In this document: positions 8,448 to 18,300 of the stretch, in pieces | How the letters are laid out: the number at the start of each line of letters is the position of its first letter | Position numbering within the stretch: the stretch's first letter is position 1 | Assembly (NCBI RefSeq): GCF_947039605.1 | Contig: NZ_CAMQZG010000020.1 | Location: 1 to 62,632 of the forward strand | Direction: 5' to 3' | DNA length: 62,632 nt | From: an uncultured Clostridium sp. | GTDB taxonomy: Bacteria > Bacillota > Clostridia > Clostridiales > Clostridiaceae | The notes under the pieces: generated by a model | Databases searched by the model: none | What the model saw: the letters and a program-made list of their open reading frames with translations, nothing else | Told to the model about the DNA's origin: nothing | Made by a program: the position numbers and the translations under genes

Positions 8448-10706
8448 TTAGAAATGTTCTGGTTTATCTACACATTGAACATCAATTCCCCAAAAATCTA
8501 TAGTTTTTTCTAAATCCCCCTCATTAGTAACAGAGTTAACATCTTCTGATATATTTTCTTTAGGTGTTCCACTATCTATATTTATTCCAATCTTAAAACT
8601 TTGTCCGATTAGACTTTGTGTTTTAATCGTATCAATAAATTCTGGTATATATTGATCTATTGTTAATAAATAAGTTTTTCCTGCTTCTAATGTATAACTA
8701 TCTTTTCCTGTATCAATTTGTTTAACTTCCTTATTACTTATATCATATAAAGTTGTTATTCCTAATTTAAAATCAGGATTACTAATTCCTACAATATCTT
8801 TTGTATCTAAGACAGGTTTTATTGTAATTGTATTTGCATTTTCACTTTTCACTGGTAATTTTATTATCATACCAGCTCCAAAATCATTTCCAACTGCAAG
8901 TTCTGCTACTGATAACTCATCTAAAAGATGACTACTCGCCCATTGTACATCTTGAATATCATCTTCTATATCTTTAGGTCTACCTGGTAATTGCTTTCTT
9001 CCATTATATAATCCTGTATTTACTACATAAGGAGCTTCTGCATTGTACCACCATGTTAAAAGATCTTCTCCCTCTTCAAAATCTTTTGGATTATTGAAAA
9101 GAACTTCTATTGTTTCCCCATTATATTCAACAATTAATTTCACTTCTATATTTTTAGGATCTGACATATCAAACCCCAAAGGATCAGCTCCTTTTAAATC
9201 TATAATTTTAACTCTTGTTGTTATAAACTGTTCTACTGGCTGTAATTTTTCATCATATTCAAGCTCTATCTCTCTACTAACATCCTCAGTATGAATTTTA
9301 ATTCCATCATTTTTTGATGTAACATTCAAAGTAGCTTTTATACTTATAGGATTTATTGCCTTACTATTTATTCTTGAAAAATCATCATAATACGGTTTTT
9401 TAATATCTGGTATAATTCCCTCTAATCTTTTAATAGCATCATTCAATACCATTTCTTCACTTGCTATACCATAATTTATTCCATACCATCTTGTATTACT
9501 TTCTTCATTGATAATAACTTCATTAATAACCTGATTAACATATTCTTCTGCCAATACTTCATCTTCAACAACAAATCCATCTTTCTCAATTATTGTTGAA
9601 AGCATTGTTGTATTCCCCTCTGATACTTGAGTATAATAATTAGGATTTTCTGCCGAAACTATAATAATACTATCTTCACTCTCACTATTATTAGATACTA
9701 TTTGTGCTTTTCTTATAGCCTCTCCAAGATTTCCACTTTTATCACTACTCTCAATTTTATCAATTAAAGAACTAAGCTCACTTATTGAAAAAACTTCTTT
9801 ATCATCTATTTTAATAATTTCTGCTTCCTCACCATAAACCACAAGTGAAGCTGTAGAATTACTAGCTGTAATTTCTTCTAAGGATTTTTTTATAGACTCC
9901 CTAGCATTCTCTTCATTTCCACCTTGTATGTCTATAACAGACTTATCTACAACATAAATAAGATTTCTTTTTTCATTATTTAAAGTACTAGCTGGCTCTA
10001 TAACTTCATCCACTACCTTTGATATAACACCTGGATTTATTGAATGCTTTAGTGTAAACTCTCTTCCTAAACCTACTGTTAAAGGTTCTTGTCTTTCTCC
10101 TAATACACTGCCACCTTCATAGTATAAATTTGCAATATTAATTTTAAACTCTGTACTTAATCCTACTGACCTTTTTGTTGATACGTTACTACCATATGCT
10201 AATGTATTATAATTTAATTTTACCTTTCCATTAAAATCAAAATCTTTGGCATTATCAACTTTGTATTTTAAATCAATATAATATTCCGGTCCTACTAACC
10301 TTAAATCTTGTGGAGTTACATCTCCAGTATGGATATATTCTATCTCTCCTAATTCAATAATATTGTTTTTTACTAAAGCATTTTTTTCTGCCCATCTATC
10401 ACTCTTAAAATTCTTATAACGAATATTAGCACTAATAAGCTCCATTCCATCTATAGGATCGACTTCTAAACTATTTTCTATTGACTTTAAACTAGGACCT
10501 GAATTAGCTTGTATCTCACCAGTATTAATTTTAATGCTAATAGTTGATGTTGATTTATTATATATTTCTATAGGATTAATTTTAGCATTAAAGGTCATTT
10601 TTTGATCATTAGGTGCATCTATAGCTTCTGCCATTTTATTAGAAACAAAAAATCCACCTACTCCAACAACTGCTAAAGCTAAAACTCCAATTATAATTTT
10701 TTTCAT
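8448..10706 (-). CDS. Pilus-locus surface protein with von Willebrand A-like domain (752 aa)
   Basis: An N-terminal hydrophobic segment (IIIGVLALAVVGVGGFF, about 4-21) anchors or exports the protein. Residues about 40-220 look like beta-sandwich repeats. Residues about 247-360 read as a Rossmann-like VWA domain: RNLIYVVDKSVIDI, then TASLVVYGEEAEII, GNLGEAIRKA and DSIIIVSAEN. The metal site appears degenerate: DKSVI has D-x-S but lacks the second Ser of DxSxS, and the usual Thr before the following helix is Asn. The remainder is beta-rich and acidic. It is the last gene of the pilus locus, 24 bases after a pseudopilin. By position and domain it could be a tip adhesin like PilY1, but no PilY1 propeller is evident, so this is inference. 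Confidence 0.7.
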   Translation of the reverse strand: MKKIIIGVLALAVVGVGGFFVSNKMAEAIDAPNDQKMTFNAKINPIEIYNKSTSTISIKINTGEIQANSGPSLKSIENSLEVDPIDGMELISANIRYKNFKSDRWAEKNALVKNNIIELGEIEYIHTGDVTPQDLRLVGPEYYIDLKYKVDNAKDFDFNGKVKLNYNTLAYGSNVSTKRSVGLSTEFKINIANLYYEGGSVLGERQEPLTVGLGREFTLKHSINPGVISKVVDEVIEPASTLNNEKRNLIYVVDKSVIDIQGGNEENARESIKKSLEEITASNSTASLVVYGEEAEIIKIDDKEVFSISELSSLIDKIESSDKSGNLGEAIRKAQIVSNNSESEDSIIIVSAENPNYYTQVSEGNTTMLSTIIEKDGFVVEDEVLAEEYVNQVINEVIINEESNTRWYGINYGIASEEMVLNDAIKRLEGIIPDIKKPYYDDFSRINSKAINPISIKATLNVTSKNDGIKIHTEDVSREIELEYDEKLQPVEQFITTRVKIIDLKGADPLGFDMSDPKNIEVKLIVEYNGETIEVLFNNPKDFEEGEDLLTWWYNAEAPYVVNTGLYNGRKQLPGRPKDIEDDIQDVQWASSHLLDELSVAELAVGNDFGAGMIIKLPVKSENANTITIKPVLDTKDIVGISNPDFKLGITTLYDISNKEVKQIDTGKDSYTLEAGKTYLLTIDQYIPEFIDTIKTQSLIGQSFKIGINIDSGTPKENISEDVNSVTNEGDLEKTIDFWGIDVQCVDKPEHF

Positions 10707-10730
10707 TTTATCTCACCCCACTCTTATAAT

Positions 10731-11399
10731 CTATCTTGCATTTCTTAAACTTAATTCAATAGTATGCTCATGTTCTATTTTTTCACCATAATAGTCTTCT
10801 TCTAAAATAAGTTTTAAACTAACACTTTTTTCTTTAGCTACTTGAATTTTTAAATCTTCCTCAAATGATTTTCCATGAGTTGTTGAAACTCCATTTTTAA
10901 TAAAAGTTTTTATTCTTTCATTTTCAATGCTAATTTCTTTCAAGTTTTTTGTAACTGTATTAATTTTATACCAATCTGTCATTGGACTTGTTGGGTTTTC
11001 TGTATCTATTTTTTGTGTATGATGTGCCCATAATTCTAACTCATTAGCATTAGTTCCTGAACCATAAGCTATCTTAGTGACATTGTTATAGTCTGTTTTT
11101 TCATACTCACCTGCATTCAATAAATCAAATACAATTGCTATTATTTCCCCATTATCACTTCCACCTATATAGCCATCAAGTTCATTTATCCCCCTCATTT
11201 CTAAAATATTACTCATCATACTTTCTGTTACTAAAGTTCCTTCAAACTGTAAATCTTGTCTTACATCAAGTTCTCTTGATTTTTTTTGAGTTGTATTTAC
11301 AAAAGAAAATATCAGTGTTATAACCAAACTCATAAGTCCTAGTGCAACAATAAGCTCTAAAAGAGTAAGACCTCTCCTAGTCTTTAAATTACTTTTCAA
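10731..11399 (-). CDS. Type IV pseudopilin (PilW/PulJ-like minor pilin)
   Basis: A 222-residue prepilin-like protein. A short basic leader (KSNLKTRR) ends at G, followed by LTLLELIVALGLMSLVITLI: the prepilin peptidase site with the conserved Glu5 and a hydrophobic helix for packing in the pilus. The rest is a polar domain without Cys. The start is TTG at 11399 with AGGGTGA eight bases upstream; no in-frame ATG gives the leader. It is followed after 24 bases by the VWA-like gene and probably cotranscribed with it. Size and placement fit a minor pilin of the PilW/PulJ/ComGF type that helps initiate assembly; the exact class is uncertain. Confidence 0.8.
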   Translation of the reverse strand: MKSNLKTRRGLTLLELIVALGLMSLVITLIFSFVNTTQKKSRELDVRQDLQFEGTLVTESMMSNILEMRGINELDGYIGGSDNGEIIAIVFDLLNAGEYEKTDYNNVTKIAYGSGTNANELELWAHHTQKIDTENPTSPMTDWYKINTVTKNLKEISIENERIKTFIKNGVSTTHGKSFEEDLKIQVAKEKSVSLKLILEEDYYGEKIEHEHTIELSLRNAR

Positions 11400-11481
11400 A
11401 TCTAAATCACCCTACTTTAAATTATTTCTTTTTATTTATATTTTTAGAAAACAATTTAATTCCTTATTATAAATATCTTTT

Positions 11482-11518
11482 TAAAGAATAAGCTAAAGAA
11501 AACTTAATTTCTTTAGCT
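11482..11518 (-). terminator. Terminator after pilO
   Basis: Arms 11491-11501 and 11508-11518 pair perfectly over 11 bases (AGCTAAAGAAA), with a TTTAAAAAG tract after it on the minus strand. It separates pilMNO from the pseudopilin/VWA pair. Confidence 0.75.
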
Positions 11519-11544
11519 ATTAGCATATATATATAATTAAATTA

Positions 11545-12780
11545 CTATCTGCTTGTATACTGAACATTTCCATCTGTTTCTATCTTAACTCTTGGGTTTG
11601 CTTTATCATCCCCATTTATTTCAACTTCAACCTTCTTGTCAGTAGTATTCTTAACTTTAAGCTTTACAGCAACTCTATCTTCTCCACTACTTCTCTTCTC
11701 TGATGTAACCCCTATCTTGATATTTCCTTTAGGTACAAAGTCTATACCACCTGCTTTAGGGTAAACTTCTGATCCCATTTTATATTTCACAAGATATTTA
11801 TCACCTTCTTGGTAAAACTCTATAATAACTTCTTCTATTTCATTATCATCATTAAGAAGCTTAGTTCTTCCTGTTGGGTCATTTGGTCTTCCAACGCTTA
11901 TTGAAGGCATATCAGAATTAAAAGGTTTTAAAATAACATTCATTGAAACTGCTTCTGAATCTTCATTCTCTACACTATCAATATTTGTATATGCATCATC
12001 AAATGGATTATCTTTCCCACTAGTTCCCTCTGCTTTAAAATCATAGTAATCTCCAAACTCTCCGTTTAATCTTGGAGCTGAGTAGAATTCCATACTTAAA
12101 GTACCTGAAACTTCTCCATTCCCACTTGGTGCCATACTAATATCTGGTATTGCAACAAGGTATTTATAATCCTCTATAAGTTTAATAAACTTAACTACAT
12201 TCTCATACTTTCCCTTAAAACTTCCACTAACCTTCATCTGCTGAACATTAATAGTAGATTCTTCTTCTTTCTTTTCTTCTTTTGGCTTTTTATCTTCTTT
12301 TTTATCTTGTCCATTTTCTTTTTTATACTCAATCTTCTTATCTTCTGGCATTTTAGTATTATACTCTTCAATTAAAGAATCTAAACTATTAGCCATAATT
12401 TGTTCTTCTTCTTTAGATGTAAAATATTCTGAAATTGGTGCATATGTTACTTCTGAATAATTAAAGTTTACATCTATTCCAGCCTTAACTCTTAGATCTG
12501 AAAGTTCTTTTATAAGTTTTGACTGCCATATATCTGGATATATCTTATCATTAGCATCATCGATACTAAATTCTAATAACTTTATATCCTTTTCATTTTT
12601 CTTTATTGCTGCTATCTCTGACTGCTTCTTTGTATACTCTGTTTCTAAAGTAGAAAGTTCAAGTGTCTTTGAATCTATTCTGTCTACATGTGGTTTATAT
12701 CCTAAATAATAATATCCTACTCCTATAGCCCCTATTAAAAGGAACCCAAGCATGACTCTTTCCTTTTCACTAATTTTCAT
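11545..12780 (-). CDS. pilO: Type IV pilus inner-membrane protein PilO-like
   Basis: A 411-residue bitopic protein: short cytoplasmic N-terminus, one membrane segment (MLGFLLIGAIGVGYYYLG, about 9-26), a coiled coil (about 35-75), a very charged Lys/Glu linker (about 150-175) and beta-rich outer domains. PilO pairs with PilN to link the PilM ring to the outer pilus machinery. It is about twice the usual PilO length: the C-terminal part (from about 240) is an extra domain, perhaps replacing outer-membrane partners that a Gram-positive cell lacks. The start overlaps pilN by 11 bases behind AGGAGG, so translation is probably coupled. Confidence 0.85.
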   Translation of the reverse strand: MKISEKERVMLGFLLIGAIGVGYYYLGYKPHVDRIDSKTLELSTLETEYTKKQSEIAAIKKNEKDIKLLEFSIDDANDKIYPDIWQSKLIKELSDLRVKAGIDVNFNYSEVTYAPISEYFTSKEEEQIMANSLDSLIEEYNTKMPEDKKIEYKKENGQDKKEDKKPKEEKKEEESTINVQQMKVSGSFKGKYENVVKFIKLIEDYKYLVAIPDISMAPSGNGEVSGTLSMEFYSAPRLNGEFGDYYDFKAEGTSGKDNPFDDAYTNIDSVENEDSEAVSMNVILKPFNSDMPSISVGRPNDPTGRTKLLNDDNEIEEVIIEFYQEGDKYLVKYKMGSEVYPKAGGIDFVPKGNIKIGVTSEKRSSGEDRVAVKLKVKNTTDKKVEVEINGDDKANPRVKIETDGNVQYTSR

Positions 12781-13339
12781 TATAAACCTCCTCTAGAACA
12801 CAAGTAATTGAAAAACTATATTCTGCTGGTGCTCCAAAATCTGAATTTACACTTGGTATAAATGATTCCTTAACCATTGGAAGTTTATCAAGATTATACT
12901 TCATATCAGCAGCTTCCTTATCACTCTTAGCTGTAACATTCATTACAATTGTTCCACCTTGAATTGCCAAACTCTTCAAGTTAGCTCCACTTGGTACTGT
13001 TGAATTTATTTGCTTAACTATTGCAGTATCAATTATAGTTCTATCAATTATTCCATCATGAACTGTCATAAGAGCTGTATTATACCCTTGCAGAAGTCCT
13101 TTTTCTAAAATAACAAGTTCTGCTTCTTTATGGTCTGCTATAAACTTACTATTATCTAAATTAGTAGTTACAGCTTTTATATCATCAACTAAAGTTTTTT
13201 CTTGGAACATATTATAACCTAAGGTTCCAGATATCCCAATCATAACGACAGCTGCTGTTGCCATTAAAACAGTTTGAGTTGTACTTCTCTCATGCTCCTT
13301 TACATATGGTGCAAAAAAGTTAATGTCTCTTGCTATCAT
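12770..13339 (-). CDS. pilN: Type IV pilus assembly protein PilN
   Basis: A 189-residue bitopic membrane protein. The N-terminus ARDINFFAPY corresponds to the INLLP-type peptide with which PilN inserts into a groove on PilM. A membrane segment (TVLMATAAVVMIGISGTLGYNMF, about 24-46) and a coiled coil follow, then a ferredoxin-like alpha/beta domain (SLAIQGGTIVMNVTAKSDKE), as in other PilN proteins. It lies 15 bases after pilM and overlaps pilO by 11 bases. AAGGGGAGGG precedes the ATG. Confidence 0.9.
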   Translation of the reverse strand: MIARDINFFAPYVKEHERSTTQTVLMATAAVVMIGISGTLGYNMFQEKTLVDDIKAVTTNLDNSKFIADHKEAELVILEKGLLQGYNTALMTVHDGIIDRTIIDTAIVKQINSTVPSGANLKSLAIQGGTIVMNVTAKSDKEAADMKYNLDKLPMVKESFIPSVNSDFGAPAEYSFSITCVLEEVYNEN

Positions 13340-13354
13340 GCCTTATCCCTCCCC

Positions 13355-14530
13355 TTAGAATCTTATTATTGTTCCTATTGCATTTATAAATTGATCTATG
13401 TTCGCTACATTTACATTCTTACCTAAATCTACTCCATCAAATTCATTTATCTTTTCAGTTTCAATATCAAGTCTTTCCTGCATGTATGGAGCAAGTCCCT
13501 TAAGCTTTGCACCACCACCATAGATATAAACCTTTTCTACTCTTTGCTGCTCTTTGTTACCATAGAACTGAGTTATTCTTGTAATATCATCTATCCATCT
13601 ATTGATATAACCCTTAGTAACATCATTGATTTCAACTTGCTCGTCAGTAAGCTCTGTAGCCATAAGATCACATTGCTCTGTTTTTAAAACTTCTGCCTCA
13701 TCATAATGCTTACCAATTCTAAGACCTATAGATCTATCAATTTCATCCTGTGATGCTTCAATACTTCTCATAAATTGAAGTTTACCATCCGCTATAATTG
13801 ATGTATTAAAAGTATTTCTTCCCATATCTATAAATAAATGAACCTTCTTTCTATCAATAGGTTGTCCATTTATAGTTTTTACATGGTTAAAGAACTTTTG
13901 CAATGAATTGTTTGTAACATCAAGCGAACATGGTCTAAGCTTAGCTCCTGTCTCTGAAATAATACCCAAGAAATTCTTTATAAGTTTAATTGGATAAACT
14001 ATAACTAGAACCTTTTGCTTCATAACCCCATCAACCTCAACCTTACCAGCATCAGTAAACTGAATTTGATAATCAGCAAGATTTATAGGAAGATACTGTC
14101 TAAGCTCACTCTCAACAAGCATTTGTCTCTCTGCAATTGTAATTTCATCAGTATCAGCAATAGTAACCTCTCTACTCATAACACTTCCCGCAATACTTGT
14201 GAAAGAAATATCCTTTGCAGAAACATGCCACTTCATAAATGCCATTTTCAAAGCATTTGTAATACTTGGAAGATTTCTAAGCTCTCCCTTTTCCACAATA
14301 TCCGCTGGTGACTCTATCTTTAAAGCAGATATAATCTGAATAGTATCCTTCTTCTTCTTTGCCTCAAGAATCTTGATATACTTGCTTCCTATATCAATAG
14401 AAACCATCTTAACATCAACAATCTTTGGAAGTTTCTTAATCTTTCTCTTCTTCTTGACAACGGGCTTGCTAGTCTCAATATCTTTTTCCTCGACCCCAGT
14501 TTTTATAGCCTCATCTAATTTACCTACCAT
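13355..14530 (-). CDS. pilM: Type IV pilus actin-like ATPase PilM
   Basis: A 391-residue cytoplasmic protein of the actin/FtsA superfamily that forms a ring around the motor and recruits PilN. The phosphate-1 motif VSIDIGSKYIKILE is near residues 43-56. A second phosphate motif, KVHLFIDMGRNTFNTSII, lies near 226, and the adenosine motif VEKVYIYGGGAKLKGL near 340. A basic N-terminal extension of about 40 residues (VVKKKRKIKKLPK) precedes the usual start and is unusual. It heads pilM-pilN-pilO, after the terminator that ends pilB-pilC-pilA. Confidence 0.92.
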   Translation of the reverse strand: MVGKLDEAIKTGVEEKDIETSKPVVKKKRKIKKLPKIVDVKMVSIDIGSKYIKILEAKKKKDTIQIISALKIESPADIVEKGELRNLPSITNALKMAFMKWHVSAKDISFTSIAGSVMSREVTIADTDEITIAERQMLVESELRQYLPINLADYQIQFTDAGKVEVDGVMKQKVLVIVYPIKLIKNFLGIISETGAKLRPCSLDVTNNSLQKFFNHVKTINGQPIDRKKVHLFIDMGRNTFNTSIIADGKLQFMRSIEASQDEIDRSIGLRIGKHYDEAEVLKTEQCDLMATELTDEQVEINDVTKGYINRWIDDITRITQFYGNKEQQRVEKVYIYGGGAKLKGLAPYMQERLDIETEKINEFDGVDLGKNVNVANIDQFINAIGTIIRF

Positions 14531-14638
14531 CTTCTCACCTCTAAAGCCTAATTTAATCTACTTATCTTATACTAATTCCCTTTTAAACCCTTAAAATCTA
14601 TAAATTTAGTTTTATTATTAAAATATAAATTTCTAAAA

Positions 14639-14672
14639 AAAACACCTTAAAATCCTTATTTTAAGGTGTTTT
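14639..14672 (-). terminator. Terminator after pilA
   Basis: Arms 14639-14653 and 14658-14672 pair perfectly over 15 bases with a 4-base loop and flanking A/T runs. It lies 12 bases after the pilin stop codon and would let the pilin message differ in level from pilMNO. Confidence 0.92.
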
Positions 14673-14684
14673 CTTTTTAATTTA

Positions 14685-15218
14685 TTATTTTACTTCCGCA
14701 GAATTACTATCATAAATCTCTGCTCCAACTGTTGTTATAGTATTATCTTCAAATAATAATACTTTTACATCTGGAGACTTCGTACCTAATCCTGTAGCTA
14801 CAATTTCCCATATAGCTTTTTTATCATTTCCTTGTGGCCCTTTTCCATCATTGATAGTTTTTTCTATTTTTTTTATTTCATCAGTCGTAAACATTATCGC
14901 CTCAGCTGTTGAACCCACTTCAACTAAACCTAGTTTTCCATCTGATTTATATCCATATAATCCTGATTTTATATCTTCTGTTTCTGTAGCTGCATCATCA
15001 GTTACCTTACCTGATATACTACCATCTTGAACTAACATAGTTACTGCTTTATCTATTAAATCAGCTCCTCTTTTATCAGAGCTAATTTTTGAATTTTCTC
15101 TGATTTGGTTGAAGTTTGGTATAGCTATTAAAGCTATGATTGCTAATACCGCTAATACTACGATTAACTCGATAAGCGTGAATCCTTTTTTCTTGTTTTT
15201 TAACTTGTTTTTTAACAT
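14685..15218 (-). CDS. pilA: Type IV pilin (probable major pilin)
   Basis: A 177-residue prepilin. The leader MLKNKLKNKKKG is cut before FTLIELIVVLAVLAIIALIA, with the conserved F1 and E5 and a helix that forms the pilus core; the rest is a soluble, Cys-free, acidic head domain. It directly follows pilB and pilC and has its own terminator, as expected for the main pilin, though other pilins may lie elsewhere in the genome. A TTG six bases upstream would add two residues, but it sits only about 2-3 bases after the AAGGGGG site. The ATG at 15218 has proper spacing. Confidence 0.92.
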   Translation of the reverse strand: MLKNKLKNKKKGFTLIELIVVLAVLAIIALIAIPNFNQIRENSKISSDKRGADLIDKAVTMLVQDGSISGKVTDDAATETEDIKSGLYGYKSDGKLGLVEVGSTAEAIMFTTDEIKKIEKTINDGKGPQGNDKKAIWEIVATGLGTKSPDVKVLLFEDNTITTVGAEIYDSNSAEVK

Positions 15219-15297
15219 TGACAAGTCCCCCTTAAATTTTTATTATTTTTTATTTTAAAAACTCACTTGAGTTTTAAAACCAGTTTTATAGATGTTA

Positions 15298-16509
15298 TTA
15301 CATCATTAAGTTATACATTTCAAACATCGGTGTAAGTATTGATATTATTAAGAATCCACATATTACACCCATTGTTACAATCATTAGCGGTTCTATAATT
15401 GAAGTGATTGCTTCAATCGCTCTTTCAAGTTCTTCTTCATAAAAATCTGCTGTTTTATTAAGAATATTATCTAAAGAACCTGACTCTTCACCTATTTTAA
15501 TCATAGAACTAAGCATTAACGGAAATACTCCTGTGTCTCTGATTGGTTCTGCAAGACCTTCACCTTTTAGAATTTTATCTTTTACTGATTTTATTTCATT
15601 CTCAGCAAATCTATTTCCTAAAACTCCACCAACAATCTCAAGTCCATCTATTATAGGAACTCCTGATGTTAGTACCGTAGCTAAACTTCTTGCAAATTTT
15701 GATACAACTGCTTTTTGATTTATATCTTTAAAAGGTGAATATCTTAATTTAAAGATATTATAATACCTTTCTGTTGTTTCAACTTTTCTAGTTAAGTAGT
15801 AGAATACTCCACCCATAACTCCTACTATTCCAATTGCTAAGAAAATATTTTCTCTAAGCCATGTACTCATAGCAAGTGTAAGTTGTGTTGTCCATGGTAG
15901 TTCTCCACCATAATCATCAAACATACTTACAAACATCGGCATAACAAATACAAGAATTATAACCATTACTATTACTGTTACTATTGCAAGTACAGTCGGA
16001 TATATCATTGCATTTTTAATCTTTCCATTTAACTTATGCTGTTTTTCATAATATACAGCCATTCTACTCATCATGGTATCTAACGTACCACTTATCTCCC
16101 CAACTTCAACCATTCTTACTAATAGTTCTGGGAATATTTTTTCATGCTTATACAAACTTGATGAAAGGGACTCCCCTTTTTTTATATCATCTTCTACTTC
16201 TTTTAATATAATCCTTAGTTTCTTACTTGGTATTTGCTCTGATAACATATTTATTCCAGCATTTATTGTAACTCCCGCTTCAAGCATTGTTGAGAACTGT
16301 CTACAAAAAATTGCTATATCTCTAAGACTCACTCCTGAACCAATAGATAAATTCAATTCTTTAGACTGGTTTACTGCTTCAACTTGAAGTGGCATAAGAT
16401 TATTTGAGTTAAGCATAGAATGTACTGCTTCTATCGAATCAGCTTCATATGAATCACTTTCCATTATCTCGCCTGCACTGCTCATAGCTCTGTAAATAAA
16501 CTTTGGCAT
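15298..16509 (-). CDS. pilC: Type IV pilus inner-membrane platform protein PilC
   Basis: A 403-residue polytopic protein, normal length for the PilC/GspF family. Two homologous cytoplasmic four-helix domains (about 65-190 and 265-390; motifs FCRQFSTMLEAGVTINAGI and FARSLATVLTSGVPIIDGL) alternate with hydrophobic helices. The C-terminal helix contains PLMIVTMGVICGFLIISIL. PilC sits at the centre of the machine, turned by the PilB ATPase, and scoops pilins from the membrane. It lies 33 bases after pilB with a GGAGG site. Confidence 0.95.
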   Translation of the reverse strand: MPKFIYRAMSSAGEIMESDSYEADSIEAVHSMLNSNNLMPLQVEAVNQSKELNLSIGSGVSLRDIAIFCRQFSTMLEAGVTINAGINMLSEQIPSKKLRIILKEVEDDIKKGESLSSSLYKHEKIFPELLVRMVEVGEISGTLDTMMSRMAVYYEKQHKLNGKIKNAMIYPTVLAIVTVIVMVIILVFVMPMFVSMFDDYGGELPWTTQLTLAMSTWLRENIFLAIGIVGVMGGVFYYLTRKVETTERYYNIFKLRYSPFKDINQKAVVSKFARSLATVLTSGVPIIDGLEIVGGVLGNRFAENEIKSVKDKILKGEGLAEPIRDTGVFPLMLSSMIKIGEESGSLDNILNKTADFYEEELERAIEAITSIIEPLMIVTMGVICGFLIISILTPMFEMYNLMM

Positions 16510-16542
16510 CTTCTAAATTCCTCCTTCCTTACATTGCTTAAC

Positions 16543-18228
16543 TTAATCTATGAACATAAGTGATACTAGCTCTTCTATAGATGTTTTTCTTTCTAAAACT
16601 AGTTCTTTACAATTCATAGCTAATGTCTTCATTCCTTTTTTTATAGCTAAATCTTTTAGCTCATCTGAGTTTTTTGTAACTAAGATTAAGTCTTTGATTT
16701 CTCTATCTACTTGCAATATTTCGTAAACTCCTATTCTGCCTTTATACCCAAGTTGTCCACAAGCTGTGCAACCATTTCCTCTACTTAACATTATCTCTAT
16801 ATTAGAGTCTATGCCGAGAATCTTCTTTTCATGACTATTTGCAAAATAATCCTCTCTACAACTTGGACAAATTTTTCTAACAAGCCTTTGAGCTATAACT
16901 CCCTTAACAGCTGATGCTGCAAGGAATGGTTCAACTCCCATATCTATAAGCCTTAAAATTGATGATGCTGCATCATTTGTATGAAGAGTGCTTAAAACTA
17001 AGTGACCTGTAATAGCCGCTCTAACCCCTATTTGAGCAGTTTCACTATCTCTCATTTCCCCTATCATTATGATGTCTGGATCTTGTCTTAACATTGATCT
17101 TAGACCTGCTGCAAAAGTAAGACCTGCTTTTGAATTAACATGAACTTGGTTAATTCCCTCAACAGTATACTCAACTGGGTCCTCTATAGTTGTAATATTT
17201 TTTTTACCATCATTTATTTCTGATAAAACTGTATATAATGTAGTAGATTTACCACTACCTGTAGGTCCTGTAACAAGAACTATTCCAAAAGGTGATTTAA
17301 CTATTTTATCAAGTTTCTCTAAAAGTTCTTCGTTCATTCCTAATCTTTCTTTACCTATTTTATAGTTATTTTTATCAAGTATTCTTATAACTACTTTTTC
17401 ACCAGTTATTAAAGGAATACTTGAAACCCTCATATCTACATCCATTCCATTTATCTCAGTAACTATTCTTCCATCCTGTGGAACCCTTCTTTCTGCTATA
17501 TTCATACCCGAAAGGATTTTTATTCTAGTTGTAATAGCACTAAGTGCATTTATATCTATATGAAGAATTTCTTTTAATGTACCATCAAGTCTATATCTAA
17601 CCCTTATAACATCTTCATAAGGCTCGATATGTATATCTGAAACTTTCTGATTAACTGCATCTGCAAGTATCTGGTCAACCATCTTAACTGCTGGTGCATT
17701 TTTAATATCATCAAGTTCTATTTCTTTTTTCTTTTTAGATGCTTGTTTTTCCTTTGAAAGTTCCGTAGCTGCATTTTGAACTTTTCTACCTGAGTAAAAT
17801 CTATCAACTGTACTTTCTATATCCTCTTTTCTTGCTATATATGTTTCTATAGGTGCATTATTAGTAGCAAAACTAATATCATCAATAGCAAACATATTAA
17901 GCGGGTCAGAAAAAGCTATCTTAACCTTTGTTCCATCCTCACTAATTCCAAAAGGGAATACTATGTGTTTCTTACATATTGTCTCATTCAAGAATTTGGT
18001 TACACTTTTATCTATTGGTGTCGAACTTAGGTCAACTCTTTCAATTCCAAGTTGCTGTTCAAGGATAGTCATTATATCATCCTCTGTAACAAGCCCTTTT
18101 TCTATAAAAATCTCACCGAGTCTTTTTCCAGTTCCTTTTTGCTCTTCAAGAGCTTCTATTAACTGAAGATTTGTAATTTTTCTATGATCTATAAGTAAAT
18201 CTCCAATTCTTAGTTTCTTTTTAAGCAT
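16543..18228 (-). CDS. pilB: Type IV pilus extension ATPase PilB
   Basis: A 561-residue hexameric motor of the GspE family that powers pilus polymerisation. An N-terminal MshEN-like domain (about 1-150) with IGDLLIDHRKITNLQLIEAL precedes the motor. Motor motifs are Walker A GPTGSGKSTTLY (near 323), Asp box IEDPVEY, Walker B DIIMIGEMRD and His box STLHTNDAASS. A zinc-binding tetracysteine is formed by CPSC and CTAC near 455 and 490. The MshEN-type N-domain binds cyclic di-GMP in some homologues, so second-messenger control is possible but not shown. The gene heads pilB-pilC-pilA, with a sigma-A promoter at 18272-18300. I see no PilT retraction ATPase in the window. Confidence 0.96.
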   Translation of the reverse strand: MLKKKLRIGDLLIDHRKITNLQLIEALEEQKGTGKRLGEIFIEKGLVTEDDIMTILEQQLGIERVDLSSTPIDKSVTKFLNETICKKHIVFPFGISEDGTKVKIAFSDPLNMFAIDDISFATNNAPIETYIARKEDIESTVDRFYSGRKVQNAATELSKEKQASKKKKEIELDDIKNAPAVKMVDQILADAVNQKVSDIHIEPYEDVIRVRYRLDGTLKEILHIDINALSAITTRIKILSGMNIAERRVPQDGRIVTEINGMDVDMRVSSIPLITGEKVVIRILDKNNYKIGKERLGMNEELLEKLDKIVKSPFGIVLVTGPTGSGKSTTLYTVLSEINDGKKNITTIEDPVEYTVEGINQVHVNSKAGLTFAAGLRSMLRQDPDIIMIGEMRDSETAQIGVRAAITGHLVLSTLHTNDAASSILRLIDMGVEPFLAASAVKGVIAQRLVRKICPSCREDYFANSHEKKILGIDSNIEIMLSRGNGCTACGQLGYKGRIGVYEILQVDREIKDLILVTKNSDELKDLAIKKGMKTLAMNCKELVLERKTSIEELVSLMFID

Positions 18229-18271
18229 ATAACCCTCCTGAATTTTATATTTTTTCCACTTTTATACTTTT

Positions 18272-18300
18272 ATTATATTATTTTACTTTACTTATTACAA
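18272..18300 (-). promoter_or_regulatory. Sigma-A promoter of pilB-pilC-pilA
   Basis: On the minus strand TTGTAA (18300-18295) and a perfect TATAAT (18277-18272) are 17 bases apart, about 44 bases before the pilB start. No riboswitch-like fold lies in the short leader. Confidence 0.75.
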
